Shown one piece after another: positions 1 to 5,478 of a stretch of DNA of 6,678 bases. The DNA lies in assembly GCA_900313845.1 (NCBI GenBank), contig OMTC01000100.1, positions 1 through 6,678 of the forward strand, given 5' to 3'. Source of the stretch: an uncultured Prevotellaceae bacterium (lineage in GTDB: Bacteria > Bacteroidota > Bacteroidia > Bacteroidales > Bacteroidaceae). The notes under the pieces were generated by a model, which did no database searches, was not told the origin of the DNA, and was given only the letters and a program-made list of their open reading frames with translations. Position numbers and translations under genes: made by a program. Position 1 is the first letter of the stretch, and the number at the start of each line of letters is the position of its first letter.

Positions 1-791
1 CCATACACTTCGTAGGAGTCGTTGAAGAAGGTGTGAGGACGAGGGGTGCGCGACGAGTTGAAAGCCGTATCAAACGTAGCAAGATAGCTTCGCACTGCTT
101 CTTTGTCGAAGTGGTCGATGACGAAACCCTCTCCGCCAGGAGCGGCACGCTTCACCATCTGCTGCGTTCTACCCACGTAGAGGACGATGATTTTATCGTG
201 TGCTGCGATTCTCAAATCTTTCAGTGGCAGTTCATATCCCTTTCCATCTTTCGTCCTACGGGCAAGTTCGGTGATGTCGTCGGTCACGTGGTCAGGCGAG
301 AAAAGCATCACGCGGGAGAGGGTAGGTGCTTGCTTCTGCTTTGTGTCGGTGCAAGAAATGTCCAGCACTTTTGCCTTTCCGATGTTGGCTAAGGGATATT
401 CTTGGAAGATAGCCTTGCATGCTGCTTGGCTCAGTGGAACGTTCGGACCGCCGAAAGGCCATCCTGTACCTGTTGCCATGTTGGTTTCCACGCCGAGCTT
501 TCCACCTTTCTCTTCGGTGTATTTCAGCATTTTCATCCATTCAGGGCTGAGGTATTTCAATTCGTTCATTTCGTTGCCATTCACGCCATAGATAGGCGTG
601 ATTTCCACGCCGCCGATGCCTGCTTTGGCATATTCCGAAAGTGTGTAGTCGAGTCCTTTTTCATCGACAGCAGAACCTAACCACCACCAGCGTGTGTAAG
701 GCTTGGCTTCTTGGGGAATGTCTATCCACTGCTGTGCTTGAGCAGCAAAAGCAGAGGAAAGGAGTATGAGGGAGAAGAGTGCTTTTTTCAT
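1..791 (-). CDS. Secreted GH106 alpha-L-rhamnosidase-like protein, N-terminal part
   Basis: The gene starts at an ATG (791-789) and stays open to the left edge, giving 263 complete codons; the stop lies outside the window. Residues 1-20 form a type I signal peptide (KK, a hydrophobic LFSLILLSSAFA core, cleavage near AQA-Q), so the enzyme acts in the periplasm or outside the cell. The family call rests on GH106-type motifs: RWWWLGSAV at 34-42, GGVEITPIYGV at 60-70, TGTGWPFGGPNV at 107-118, APGGEGFVIDHFDKEAV at 217-233 and FFNDSYEV at 255-262. GH106 members of Bacteroidetes usually have 900-1100 residues, so only about a quarter is visible and catalytic residues cannot be checked. Known GH106 enzymes release alpha-L-rhamnose from rhamnogalacturonan and related glycans. 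The GH105 gene two positions upstream fits a rhamnogalacturonan role. The exact linkage cleaved cannot be told. Confidence 0.88.
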   Translation of the reverse strand, partial: MKKALFSLILLSSAFAAQAQQWIDIPQEAKPYTRWWWLGSAVDEKGLDYTLSEYAKAGIGGVEITPIYGVNGNEMNELKYLSPEWMKMLKYTEEKGGKLGVETNMATGTGWPFGGPNVPLSQAACKAIFQEYPLANIGKAKVLDISCTDTKQKQAPTLSRVMLFSPDHVTDDITELARRTKDGKGYELPLKDLRIAAHDKIIVLYVGRTQQMVKRAAPGGEGFVIDHFDKEAVRSYLATFDTAFNSSRTPRPHTFFNDSYEVY

Positions 792-800
792 TGTTATTGA

Positions 801-838
801 GAATGGGGATGATGGAGGATAATGGGATTAATGGGGGA
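801..838. repeat. Degenerate 9-10 base G-rich tandem repeat between the lipoprotein and GH106 genes
   Basis: On the plus strand, four G-rich blocks follow one another about every 9-10 bases: GGGG at 805-808, GGAGG at 814-818, GGG at 824-826 and GGGGG at 833-837. Each is preceded by AT and separated from the next by A/T-rich spacers. The unit resembles AATGGGGAT. The block fills most of the 58-base gap before the GH106 start. The minus-strand transcript would be C-rich here, and the plus (template) strand has the layout of a possible imperfect G-quadruplex. Any function is unknown. Confidence 0.55.
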
Positions 839-849
839 AAATTGAAAAC

Positions 850-1857
850 TTACGGCATTTTGAGTGTGCGGAGACTGGCTTCGAGTTGACGGATGAACTC
901 GCGTTTGTTCTTGCCTGGCGCCATGACGAAGCCCTCGGTCACGATGACGCGGCTGTTGGTGGTATCCACTTGTGCATAGCTGATGAAAGGACCTCCGAGC
1001 GCCACTTTCTCCATTTCCCAAAGTCCACGTACTTCGAGCACGAAGTGACCGTCAATTTCCAGATTCTTCGCCTCGATGCTTTGAGGATTGTACGTCATGT
1101 ATTGCCCTTCTTCGAGTCCTTGCACGTTATTCTTCATGAATTCCTCGCGTTTTTGGAGGAAATTGTCGATTTGGAAGGCGTCGGTCGATGTGTAAGGATA
1201 GGCATACATGCAGAAGTTCAGCAGGTTGTTGTATTCTCCATCGATTTCCGTGGAAGCCCAGAAGAAATTGTCCGCTTTTTTCTTGATGAAATTGATGTCG
1301 TCAGGCGTGCGAATTTCGCAACCAAACTGTTTTTTTGCTTGGTTCATGACGGTGAGGCTCGATTTCTTCTTCAGTTTTGCCTGCTCGCGCAACAATTCAG
1401 CATCCGTGAAAACCGTCAGGATTTGCTCTCGGTTCTGTTCACAGAGTTCATTGAACGAGGCATTGTCGGGTGCGGTGAGCGAAACGATGATTTGTGGGCG
1501 AGCATACACATCGCGTGCGATTCGGCACTCTGGCTTCTTGTATTTCCTACTGATTTCTGCTGAAATAATGTTCGCGTAAAACATGAACGACTTCGTGAAA
1601 TTCGATGGGTCGATAGTCGTCGTGCGGAAATACTGCTCTTCTTGAGGCAGACAAGGAATCGTGGCATTCACGATTTGACGAAATGCCTCGCCATTGGTGG
1701 TTCCTAACCAGTCTTTGTTGCACACCACGAGCAATTCGTAAGGCGCGGAAGTCGATGCACCTCTCACCTTCGAGCCGCCTTTCTTTTCAGCTTTGTCCCC
1801 ATTGCAGGAACAGAGAAGCAGCAAGGGCAACATCAAGAATAAGTGTTTCAATTTCAT
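850..1857 (-). CDS. DUF4837 family lipoprotein
   Basis: This is a 335-residue protein of unknown function. Residues 1-17 are a lipoprotein signal peptide (KLKH, then a leucine-rich core) ending in the lipobox LCSC. Cys18 is the likely lipidated residue, followed by a charged linker (KAEKKGGSK). The mature part matches the Bacteroidetes DUF4837 family as I recall it: PYELLVV at 39-45 near the start, and a C-terminal block with RGLWEME at 277-283, GGPFISY at 288-294, VIVTEGFVMAPGKNKR at 304-319 and RQLEASLRTLK at 323-333. The length is usual for the family. No catalytic motif is apparent. The ATG start sits just ahead of the signal peptide. The gene begins 33 bases after the GH105 stop and ends 58 bases before the GH106 start, so it is probably cotranscribed with both. 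It is probably anchored in the outer membrane facing the periplasm, but surface exposure cannot be excluded. Confidence 0.86.
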   Translation of the reverse strand: MKLKHLFLMLPLLLLCSCNGDKAEKKGGSKVRGASTSAPYELLVVCNKDWLGTTNGEAFRQIVNATIPCLPQEEQYFRTTTIDPSNFTKSFMFYANIISAEISRKYKKPECRIARDVYARPQIIVSLTAPDNASFNELCEQNREQILTVFTDAELLREQAKLKKKSSLTVMNQAKKQFGCEIRTPDDINFIKKKADNFFWASTEIDGEYNNLLNFCMYAYPYTSTDAFQIDNFLQKREEFMKNNVQGLEEGQYMTYNPQSIEAKNLEIDGHFVLEVRGLWEMEKVALGGPFISYAQVDTTNSRVIVTEGFVMAPGKNKREFIRQLEASLRTLKMP

Positions 1858-1890
1858 AGATTTTATGGTTTTTGCTTTACTTTGCTTTCT

Positions 1891-3153
1891 TTACTTCGCC
1901 AATTTATATACCTCGCTACCAGCCAAGAGGAAGCAGCCCAATCCGTAGTCATCGAAGTCGGGCTCTGTGTTGTAACCCACTGGTTGAGAGTCCTTTGGTT
2001 CCTTACCCGTTCCTTGCACATAGCCCAAGAAACCATTCTTGTGCAAGCACTTCTTCACCATCGCCTTCCATGTTTTTGCGATGATTGGCAGATAGGTCTC
2101 TTTGTCGAGCATATTGTTGCGAACTCCCCAAGCCATGCCATAGATGAAGAGGGAAGTGCCCGTGAGTTCCTTGCCTCCGAAGTGGGTGTCGTCGTGCAGA
2201 CTGCAATTCCAGAAATAATCCTTGCGCTGGCATTTCACCAGTGCTTTGGTCATGCTGAGGAAGTCTGCCTTGTAGGTGCTGAAATGGTCGTTGTGGTTGC
2301 CTTTGTTCTTCGATTCCATCGCGTCCTCCATGGCGCGAACAAGCGCTGCATATACCCAACCGTTTCCGCGGCTCCAATAGCAGTTCTCTCCATTTGGCTC
2401 CTTGTAAGGTGGAACGAAATCCTTGTCACGCCACCAAAGACCTTCTGCCTCGTTGAAAAGTCCGCCTGCCAAGGTGTCGCGAGTCCATATATACATGCGA
2501 TAAGCTTGCTTGCTATAGGCTTCTGCCTCCTCTTTGGTATCTGCCATGGCCTCGAGGGTGGTGAGCACAGGGAGTCCCATCTGAATGGCATCAATCCAAG
2601 TCCAATCGTGGATGCTGGAGCCATTGAATTTTGCCTTGCTGTTAGGATCTGGTTCCGTGTCAGCCAGTTCCATCAGATTAGCCATGCAAGTTTTGGTTGG
2701 TTCTATCATGCTCGCATCAACCACCAAATTCACTTTTAAAGACACGCTCGTTTTTAAAATGGTAGAGCTTATATACTTTTTCCAATTGTAGTAGTCGAGA
2801 TAAGCCTGCGAGCAGCAATAGTCGTCGGCGTCGCGTGTCTTCACACCATTGCGAGGTGTCCACTTGTGGAAGCTTCCCCACGACTCCATGTAGTCGGTGT
2901 TCTGCTGATTGTTTGGATTGAGTTTGATGAGTTCCATCAATCCTTCGAAATACACGCCACGTGTCCACAGGTTGCTCGGACGCTCCCTCTTCACGAAAGT
3001 TGGTTTGGTAGCGTCGGGATATTTGCGGATGAAATAGTCGTTGGCGCAGTTCATGGCTTTCAGCACGTCTGCGCGTTTAGGCATTTTTTGTGCTTCCAAG
3101 GTGGAGCACAATGTGAAGGCTAAAAGCGTGATAGTTAGGATTTTCTTGTACAT
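1891..3153 (-). CDS. Secreted GH105 unsaturated rhamnogalacturonyl hydrolase (YteR-like)
   Basis: This 420-residue protein has a type I signal peptide at 1-21 (YKK, hydrophobic core, LEA-Q). GH105 enzymes form an (alpha/alpha)6 barrel and remove the delta-4,5-unsaturated galacturonyl residue from rhamnogalacturonan oligosaccharides made by lyases. Family marks are NLWTRGVYFEGLM (61-73), DADDYCCSQAYLDYY (108-122), WTWIDAIQM (184-192), ENCYWSRGNGWVYAAL (256-271), TGTSLFIYGMAWGVR (331-345) and DFDDYGLGCFLLAGSE (399-414). Asp111 (or its neighbour) and Asp188 lie where the two acidic active-site residues of YteR (Asp88 and Asp143) are expected; this is positional inference. Members are usually about 350-400 residues. 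The excess here is the signal peptide plus an extra segment around 127-145, between the active-site blocks, which looks inserted. The close relative family GH88 is less likely. The next gene starts 33 bases on. Confidence 0.9.
   Translation of the reverse strand: MYKKILTITLLAFTLCSTLEAQKMPKRADVLKAMNCANDYFIRKYPDATKPTFVKRERPSNLWTRGVYFEGLMELIKLNPNNQQNTDYMESWGSFHKWTPRNGVKTRDADDYCCSQAYLDYYNWKKYISSTILKTSVSLKVNLVVDASMIEPTKTCMANLMELADTEPDPNSKAKFNGSSIHDWTWIDAIQMGLPVLTTLEAMADTKEEAEAYSKQAYRMYIWTRDTLAGGLFNEAEGLWWRDKDFVPPYKEPNGENCYWSRGNGWVYAALVRAMEDAMESKNKGNHNDHFSTYKADFLSMTKALVKCQRKDYFWNCSLHDDTHFGGKELTGTSLFIYGMAWGVRNNMLDKETYLPIIAKTWKAMVKKCLHKNGFLGYVQGTGKEPKDSQPVGYNTEPDFDDYGLGCFLLAGSEVYKLAK
2719..2775 (-). 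repeat. Probable 57-base in-frame palindromic insertion inside the GH105 gene
   Basis: Residues 127-145 of the GH105 protein (YISSTILKTS, then VSLKVNLVV) are coded by DNA much richer in A and T than the surrounding gene. They interrupt a helix that would otherwise read smoothly as YYNWKK followed by DASMIEPTK. The stretch contains an inverted repeat: 2734-2743 (TTTTAAAGAC) pairs with 2750-2759 (GTTTTTAAAA) around a 6-base loop, with nine Watson-Crick pairs and one G-T pair. At 57 bases the frame is kept (19 codons, no stop). The match to typical GH105 sequences is from memory, so insertion is an inference; a natural long loop is the alternative. Confidence 0.5.
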
Positions 3154-3180
3154 ATTGATAGTTATTTTAAAGGTAAACGA

Positions 3181-3215
3181 ACCCGCTCCTCATCGTGTTG
3201 CGTGGAGGCGTGGGT
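3181..3215 (-). terminator. Candidate hairpin terminator after dacA
   Basis: In the 71-base gap between dacA and GH105, ACCC (3181-3184) pairs with GGGT (3212-3215) and CTCC (3186-3189) pairs with GGAG (3204-3207), with a small internal loop and a 14-base hairpin loop. In the minus-strand transcript the stem lies 10 bases past the dacA stop and is followed by a broken T/A-rich run (TCGTTTACCTTTAAAA) rather than a clean T tract. It may therefore be a weak or partial terminator, and readthrough into GH105 is possible. Confidence 0.35.
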
Positions 3216-3224
3216 CCATTCTGT

Positions 3225-3992
3225 TTATTTCATAATTGTGGAGAGATAGCGCTCCAATTCTTCGGTGCTGATATTTCGCTTGAATTCACCTCTTCTCGAC
3301 ATAGTTATTTGTCCTGTTTCCTCCGAAACGATAATGGCAACAGCGTCACTCTGCTGGGTGATACCCAGTGCAGCACGGTGGCGCAGACCGAGTTCCTTCG
3401 GAATGTTCGTGTTGTGCGAGACGGGGAGGATGCAGGCAGCCGAGGTGATGCGATTGTTGTCGATAATCATGGCACCATCGTGGAGTGGGGAGTTCTTGAA
3501 GAAAATGTTCTTGATGAGCTGGGCATTGATATTGGCATCGATGGTTTCGCCAGTATTTTCAATGTCAATCAGCGACATCTCCTGCCTGATGATGATGAGA
3601 GCTCCAACGAAGTTCTTGCTCATGTAGTCGCAAGCACGAACAATCTGCATGATGGCTGGATTTTCCTCTTGGCTTTCCATGTTCTTCCGCGAAAAGAGTT
3701 TCAGGAAAGAATAGAATCGGTTGTTGGAACCCAAGGTGAGGAAAAATCGACGAATATCTTCTTGAAACAGGATGATAAGTGCCAGCACACCCACGCTGAC
3801 GAGTTTGTCGAAGATGCTGCCGAGGAGTTTCATCTCCAGCACTTGCGAAACGATAATCCACATGATGATGAACACCAAGATGCCGTAAAACACATTCAGT
3901 GAACCCGAATCGCGCATCAACTTGTAGATGTTGTACAAAAGCAGTGCAACGAGCAGAATATCAATAACGTCTTTTATTCCGAAATCTATCAT
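3225..3992 (-). CDS. dacA: Membrane diadenylate cyclase (DacA/CdaA type)
   Basis: This enzyme joins two ATP to make cyclic di-AMP, a second messenger tied to potassium, osmotic and cell-wall control. The protein has 255 residues. Three hydrophobic helices lie at about 9-26, 34-51 and 62-77, which anchor it in the inner membrane, and a short linker leads to the cytosolic DAC domain (about 105-245). The two signature motifs are intact: SPLHDGAMII at 168-177 (the DGA motif) and GLRHRAALG at 202-210 (the RHR motif), with SEETG at 223-227 following. The length is normal for the CdaA/DacA class and the start MIDFGIKDVIDILL is typical of Bacteroidetes members. The gene follows folP after 63 bases. 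In Firmicutes this class sits beside cdaR and glmM; no cdaR-like (YbbR) gene is seen here. A structured element lies just before the start codon. Confidence 0.93.
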   Translation of the reverse strand: MIDFGIKDVIDILLVALLLYNIYKLMRDSGSLNVFYGILVFIIMWIIVSQVLEMKLLGSIFDKLVSVGVLALIILFQEDIRRFFLTLGSNNRFYSFLKLFSRKNMESQEENPAIMQIVRACDYMSKNFVGALIIIRQEMSLIDIENTGETIDANINAQLIKNIFFKNSPLHDGAMIIDNNRITSAACILPVSHNTNIPKELGLRHRAALGITQQSDAVAIIVSEETGQITMSRRGEFKRNISTEELERYLSTIMK

Positions 3993-4003
3993 GTTAGGAA
4001 AGA

Positions 4004-4043
4004 GGACCCACCCCCGTGTCTTTCCCTCAGAGGAAGGGAGTGG
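4004..4043 (-). repeat. Palindromic REP-like element between folP and dacA
   Basis: Bases 4008-4015 (CCACCCCC) pair with 4036-4043 (GGGAGTGG). The single mismatch on the plus strand becomes a G-U pair in the minus-strand transcript. An inner stem joins 4022-4025 (TTCC) to 4032-4035 (GGAA). The hairpin ends 16 bases before the dacA ATG and is followed in the transcript by a pyrimidine-rich run (CCTCTTTCCT). Its layout resembles GACCCACCCCC-type dispersed intergenic repeats that I recall from Prevotella genomes. It may act as an attenuator, an RNA stability element or simply a repeat. Copies elsewhere cannot be checked here. Confidence 0.5.
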
Positions 4044-4055
4044 TTGCTCTGTTAT

Positions 4056-4904
4056 TTAGAGGTTATTTTTATACAATTGTTGATAAATATTCACGGCTTC
4101 CACACATTCCTTCACGTCGTGAACCCTCAGGATGTTGGCACATCCCTTCATGAGGCAAATGGTGTTGAGAACCGTGGTGCCGTTGAGGGCTTCCTGAGCT
4201 GTGGTGCCCAGCAGTTTGTAAATCATGCTTTTGCGAGAAACACCTACGAGGATAGGTAGCTCGAAGATTTGGAGTGCCTCTAAGTGGCTGAGTAACTCAT
4301 AGTTATGCTCCAGCGTTTTGGCAAAACCAAAGCCTGGGTCGAGGATGATGTCCTTCTGTCCCAAGTCGCGCAGCTGCTGGATTTTCTCAGCAAAATAAAG
4401 CAGCACCTCCTTCATGAGGTCATCATAGTGTGGTGCCTCCTGCATGGTTTGTGGCGTCCCTTTCATGTGCATCAGCACGTAGGGCACACCAAGACGTGCC
4501 ACCGTGGGAAACATCTCTTTGTCGAGTTCGCCGCCCGAGATGTCGTTGACGATTTGCACTCCATATTCCTCCACGCACATCTTTGCCACATCGGCTCGGA
4601 AGGTATCTACCGACACGATGGTATCGGGGGCTTTCTCACGAAGGATGCGAAGTCCTCGTCTGAGGCGCTCCATTTCTTCCTTTGTGGAAACGTCGTCAGC
4701 GTTGGGGCGCGAAGAATAGGCACCGATGTCAATCATCTGCCCACCTTCAGCAAGGATTTGTTCCACCCGTTCCGCAATTTCCGTTTCGGTCTGCTTTCTG
4801 CTTCCCGAATAGAAGGAGTCGGGTGTCACGTTCAAAATGCCCATCACCTGAGGCGTGCCCAAGTCAATCAGCTGTCCGTTGGCATTGATGGTGTAGTTTA
4901 GCAT
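4056..4904 (-). CDS. folP: Dihydropteroate synthase
   Basis: FolP condenses 6-hydroxymethyl-7,8-dihydropterin diphosphate with p-aminobenzoate to give dihydropteroate. It is a cytosolic step of folate synthesis and the target of sulfonamides. From the ATG at 4904 the protein has 282 residues, the usual length. The TIM-barrel motifs are all present: MGILNVTPDSF (21-31), DIGAYSSRP (59-67), SVDT (98-101), NDISGG (120-125), MHMKGTP (145-151), DPGFGFAKT (189-197), GVSRKS (221-226) and RVHDV (260-264). By position, the substrate-binding residues of the E. coli enzyme correspond to Asn25, Arg66, Asp100, Asn120, Asp189, Lys225, Arg260 and His262; the usual Thr before Arg66 is Ser65. An in-frame TTG at 4916 adds four residues but lies almost at the predicted transcript start, so the ATG is preferred. 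It is the first gene of the minus-strand block. Confidence 0.96.
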   Translation of the reverse strand: MLNYTINANGQLIDLGTPQVMGILNVTPDSFYSGSRKQTETEIAERVEQILAEGGQMIDIGAYSSRPNADDVSTKEEMERLRRGLRILREKAPDTIVSVDTFRADVAKMCVEEYGVQIVNDISGGELDKEMFPTVARLGVPYVLMHMKGTPQTMQEAPHYDDLMKEVLLYFAEKIQQLRDLGQKDIILDPGFGFAKTLEHNYELLSHLEALQIFELPILVGVSRKSMIYKLLGTTAQEALNGTTVLNTICLMKGCANILRVHDVKECVEAVNIYQQLYKNNL

Positions 4905-4924
4905 GCTTTCTATCAAAAACTATG

Positions 4925-4956
4925 CAAAAATAACGATTATTTACGAAATAGCGAAA
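4925..4956 (-). promoter_or_regulatory. Promoter of folP
   Basis: On the minus strand, TATTTTTG (4932-4925) matches the Bacteroidetes -7 consensus TAnnTTTG exactly. Twenty bases upstream, TTTC (4956-4953) fits the -33 TTTG box at three of four positions. Transcription would start near 4918, leaving a leader of about 14 bases before the ATG at 4904, with no Shine-Dalgarno sequence, as is common in this phylum. Confidence 0.65.
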
Positions 4957-4988
4957 TTCTATAGAGAAATATGAACAGAAATCCATCC

Positions 4989-5009
4989 TCTTGCTATCAT
5001 TCTGCAAGA
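4989..5009. repeat. Short hairpin upstream of folP
   Basis: TCTTGC (4989-4994) and GCAAGA (5004-5009) form a perfect 6-base inverted repeat around a 9-base loop. It lies about 33 bases upstream of the folP -33 box. It could be an operator half-site pair or chance; nothing else supports a role. Confidence 0.35.
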
Positions 5010-5013
5010 AGAA

Positions 5014-5060
5014 AAGGGGAATGAAGTGAATCGATTCTTCGATTCATGCCACTTCCCCTT
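5014..5060. repeat. Long two-part hairpin in the folP-murF region
   Basis: The outer arms AAGGGGAA (5014-5021) and TTCCCCTT (5053-5060) are a perfect 8-base inverted repeat. Inside, GAATCGA (5028-5034) pairs perfectly with TCGATTC (5039-5045) around the loop TTCT. The two stems are separated by an internal loop of about six to seven bases per side, in which GAAGT (5023-5027) can alternatively pair with ACTTC (5051-5055). The structure sits between divergent promoters, so it is not a terminator for a gene in this window. It could be a protein-binding site, a cruciform or the end of an unseen RNA. Confidence 0.65.
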
Positions 5061-5099
5061 GGGAATTGACTGCGGCAATCCTTTGGTTCAACTAGTTGC

Positions 5100-5407
5100 G
5101 CGAACCTTCGCCATCGTCTTCGCGAGCCTTCGGCAGGACGCTGGCGAACCTTCGCCGATTCATTAACGAGCCCTCGCTTTTTCAGTAAATCCTAAGGAGA
5201 GCTTGAGTGAATCCCCAATAGAAGTTTTGTAAATCCCCAATAGAGCTTGAGTGAATCCCCAGTCGCGCAGAAGTAAAGCCCCTATTGCGCAAGAGTAGAG
5301 TCCCTATCGCGCAAGAGTAATGCCCCTATCGCGTAAGTTCACGTCCCCTGCAGAAAAAAAGTGAATCCAAAGCCGCGTTAGAGTGCTTTCGCGACATTTC
5401 ATTGCAA
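5100..5407. repeat. Degenerate tandem array with an exact 22-base period
   Basis: About fourteen 22-base units follow without spacers, starting at 5100, 5122, 5144, 5166, 5188, 5210, 5232, 5254, 5276, 5298, 5320, 5342, 5364 and 5386. The phase never shifts. Units 1-4 begin GCGAACCTTCGCC or close to it. Units 5-13 follow a consensus with a first half like AATCCCCWATM and a second half like GCGCAAGAGTA. Hand comparison gives 19/22 identity between the units at 5276 and 5298, and 18/22 between those at 5188 and 5232; the unit at 5386 is badly worn. AATCCTTTGG at 5077 may be a further degenerate unit. Stop triplets recur at 22-base steps in three consecutive units on both strands, closing all six frames. 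It lies upstream of both flanking promoters. The function is unknown; 22 bases is about two helical turns. Confidence 0.82.
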
Positions 5408-5417
5408 TTTGTTTGCT

Positions 5418-5435
5418 CGAAATCCCCGCATTTCG
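5418..5435. promoter_or_regulatory. Inverted repeat just upstream of the murF promoter
   Basis: CGAAAT (5418-5423) and ATTTCG (5430-5435) form a perfect inverted repeat around CCCCGC. The dyad covers the place where the -33 box of the murF promoter would be, and no good -33 TTTG is present at the right spacing. It could be an operator or activator site. At this length chance is also possible. Confidence 0.35.
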
Positions 5436-5446
5436 TTTTTTTGCAC

Positions 5447-5454
5447 TATCTTTG
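5447..5454 (+). promoter_or_regulatory. murF promoter, -7 element
   Basis: TATCTTTG matches the Bacteroidetes -7 consensus TAnnTTTG exactly. Transcription would begin near 5461, giving a leader of about 18 bases (AAATTAACGCATTAACCT) that is AT-rich and lacks a Shine-Dalgarno sequence. A -33 box at 19-20 bases spacing is not evident; the nearest TTTG (5412-5415) is too far away. Confidence 0.6.
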
Positions 5455-5478
5455 CGGAATAAATTAACGCATTAACCT

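Larger units (their letters stand above)
4905..5478. other. Non-coding region between the divergent folP and murF genes
   Basis: These 574 bases hold no credible gene. From left to right they contain the folP promoter, two hairpins (4989-5009 and 5014-5060), the 22-base tandem array, an inverted repeat and the murF promoter. Both promoters point outward, so the hairpins and the array lie upstream of both start sites and should not be part of either gene's main transcript. Confidence 0.85.

Noticed and set aside
1858..1890. A promoter or terminator between GH105 and the lipoprotein gene
   Set aside because: The 33-base gap shows only a run of CTTT-like bases, with no TAnnTTTG match and no stable hairpin, so cotranscription is the simpler reading.
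1843..2739. A 298-codon open frame on the plus strand opposite the GH105 gene
   Set aside because: It is antisense to a well-supported enzyme gene and its translation resembles no known family. Similar long antisense frames occur opposite the lipoprotein gene (886-1563), dacA (3195-3902), folP (4305-4901) and murF (5887-6309, minus strand), as expected from codon bias.
3091..3108. Lipoprotein signal in the GH105 protein at Cys16
   Set aside because: Leu directly before the Cys does not fit a lipobox, while LEA-Q a few residues later is a good type I cleavage site.
3168..3175. Possible GH105 promoter: TACCTTTA on the minus strand
   Set aside because: It lacks the final G of TAnnTTTG, has no -33 TTTG at proper spacing, and would give a leader of only about eight bases.
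4905..4916. TTG start for folP at 4916, giving 286 residues
   Set aside because: It lies about two bases from the predicted transcript start; the ATG at 4904 leaves a normal short leader and the family's usual N-terminus.
5100..5407. CRISPR array or coding repeat
   Set aside because: The 22-base units are contiguous with no unique spacers, and TAA/TAG triplets in three consecutive units close all three frames on each strand.
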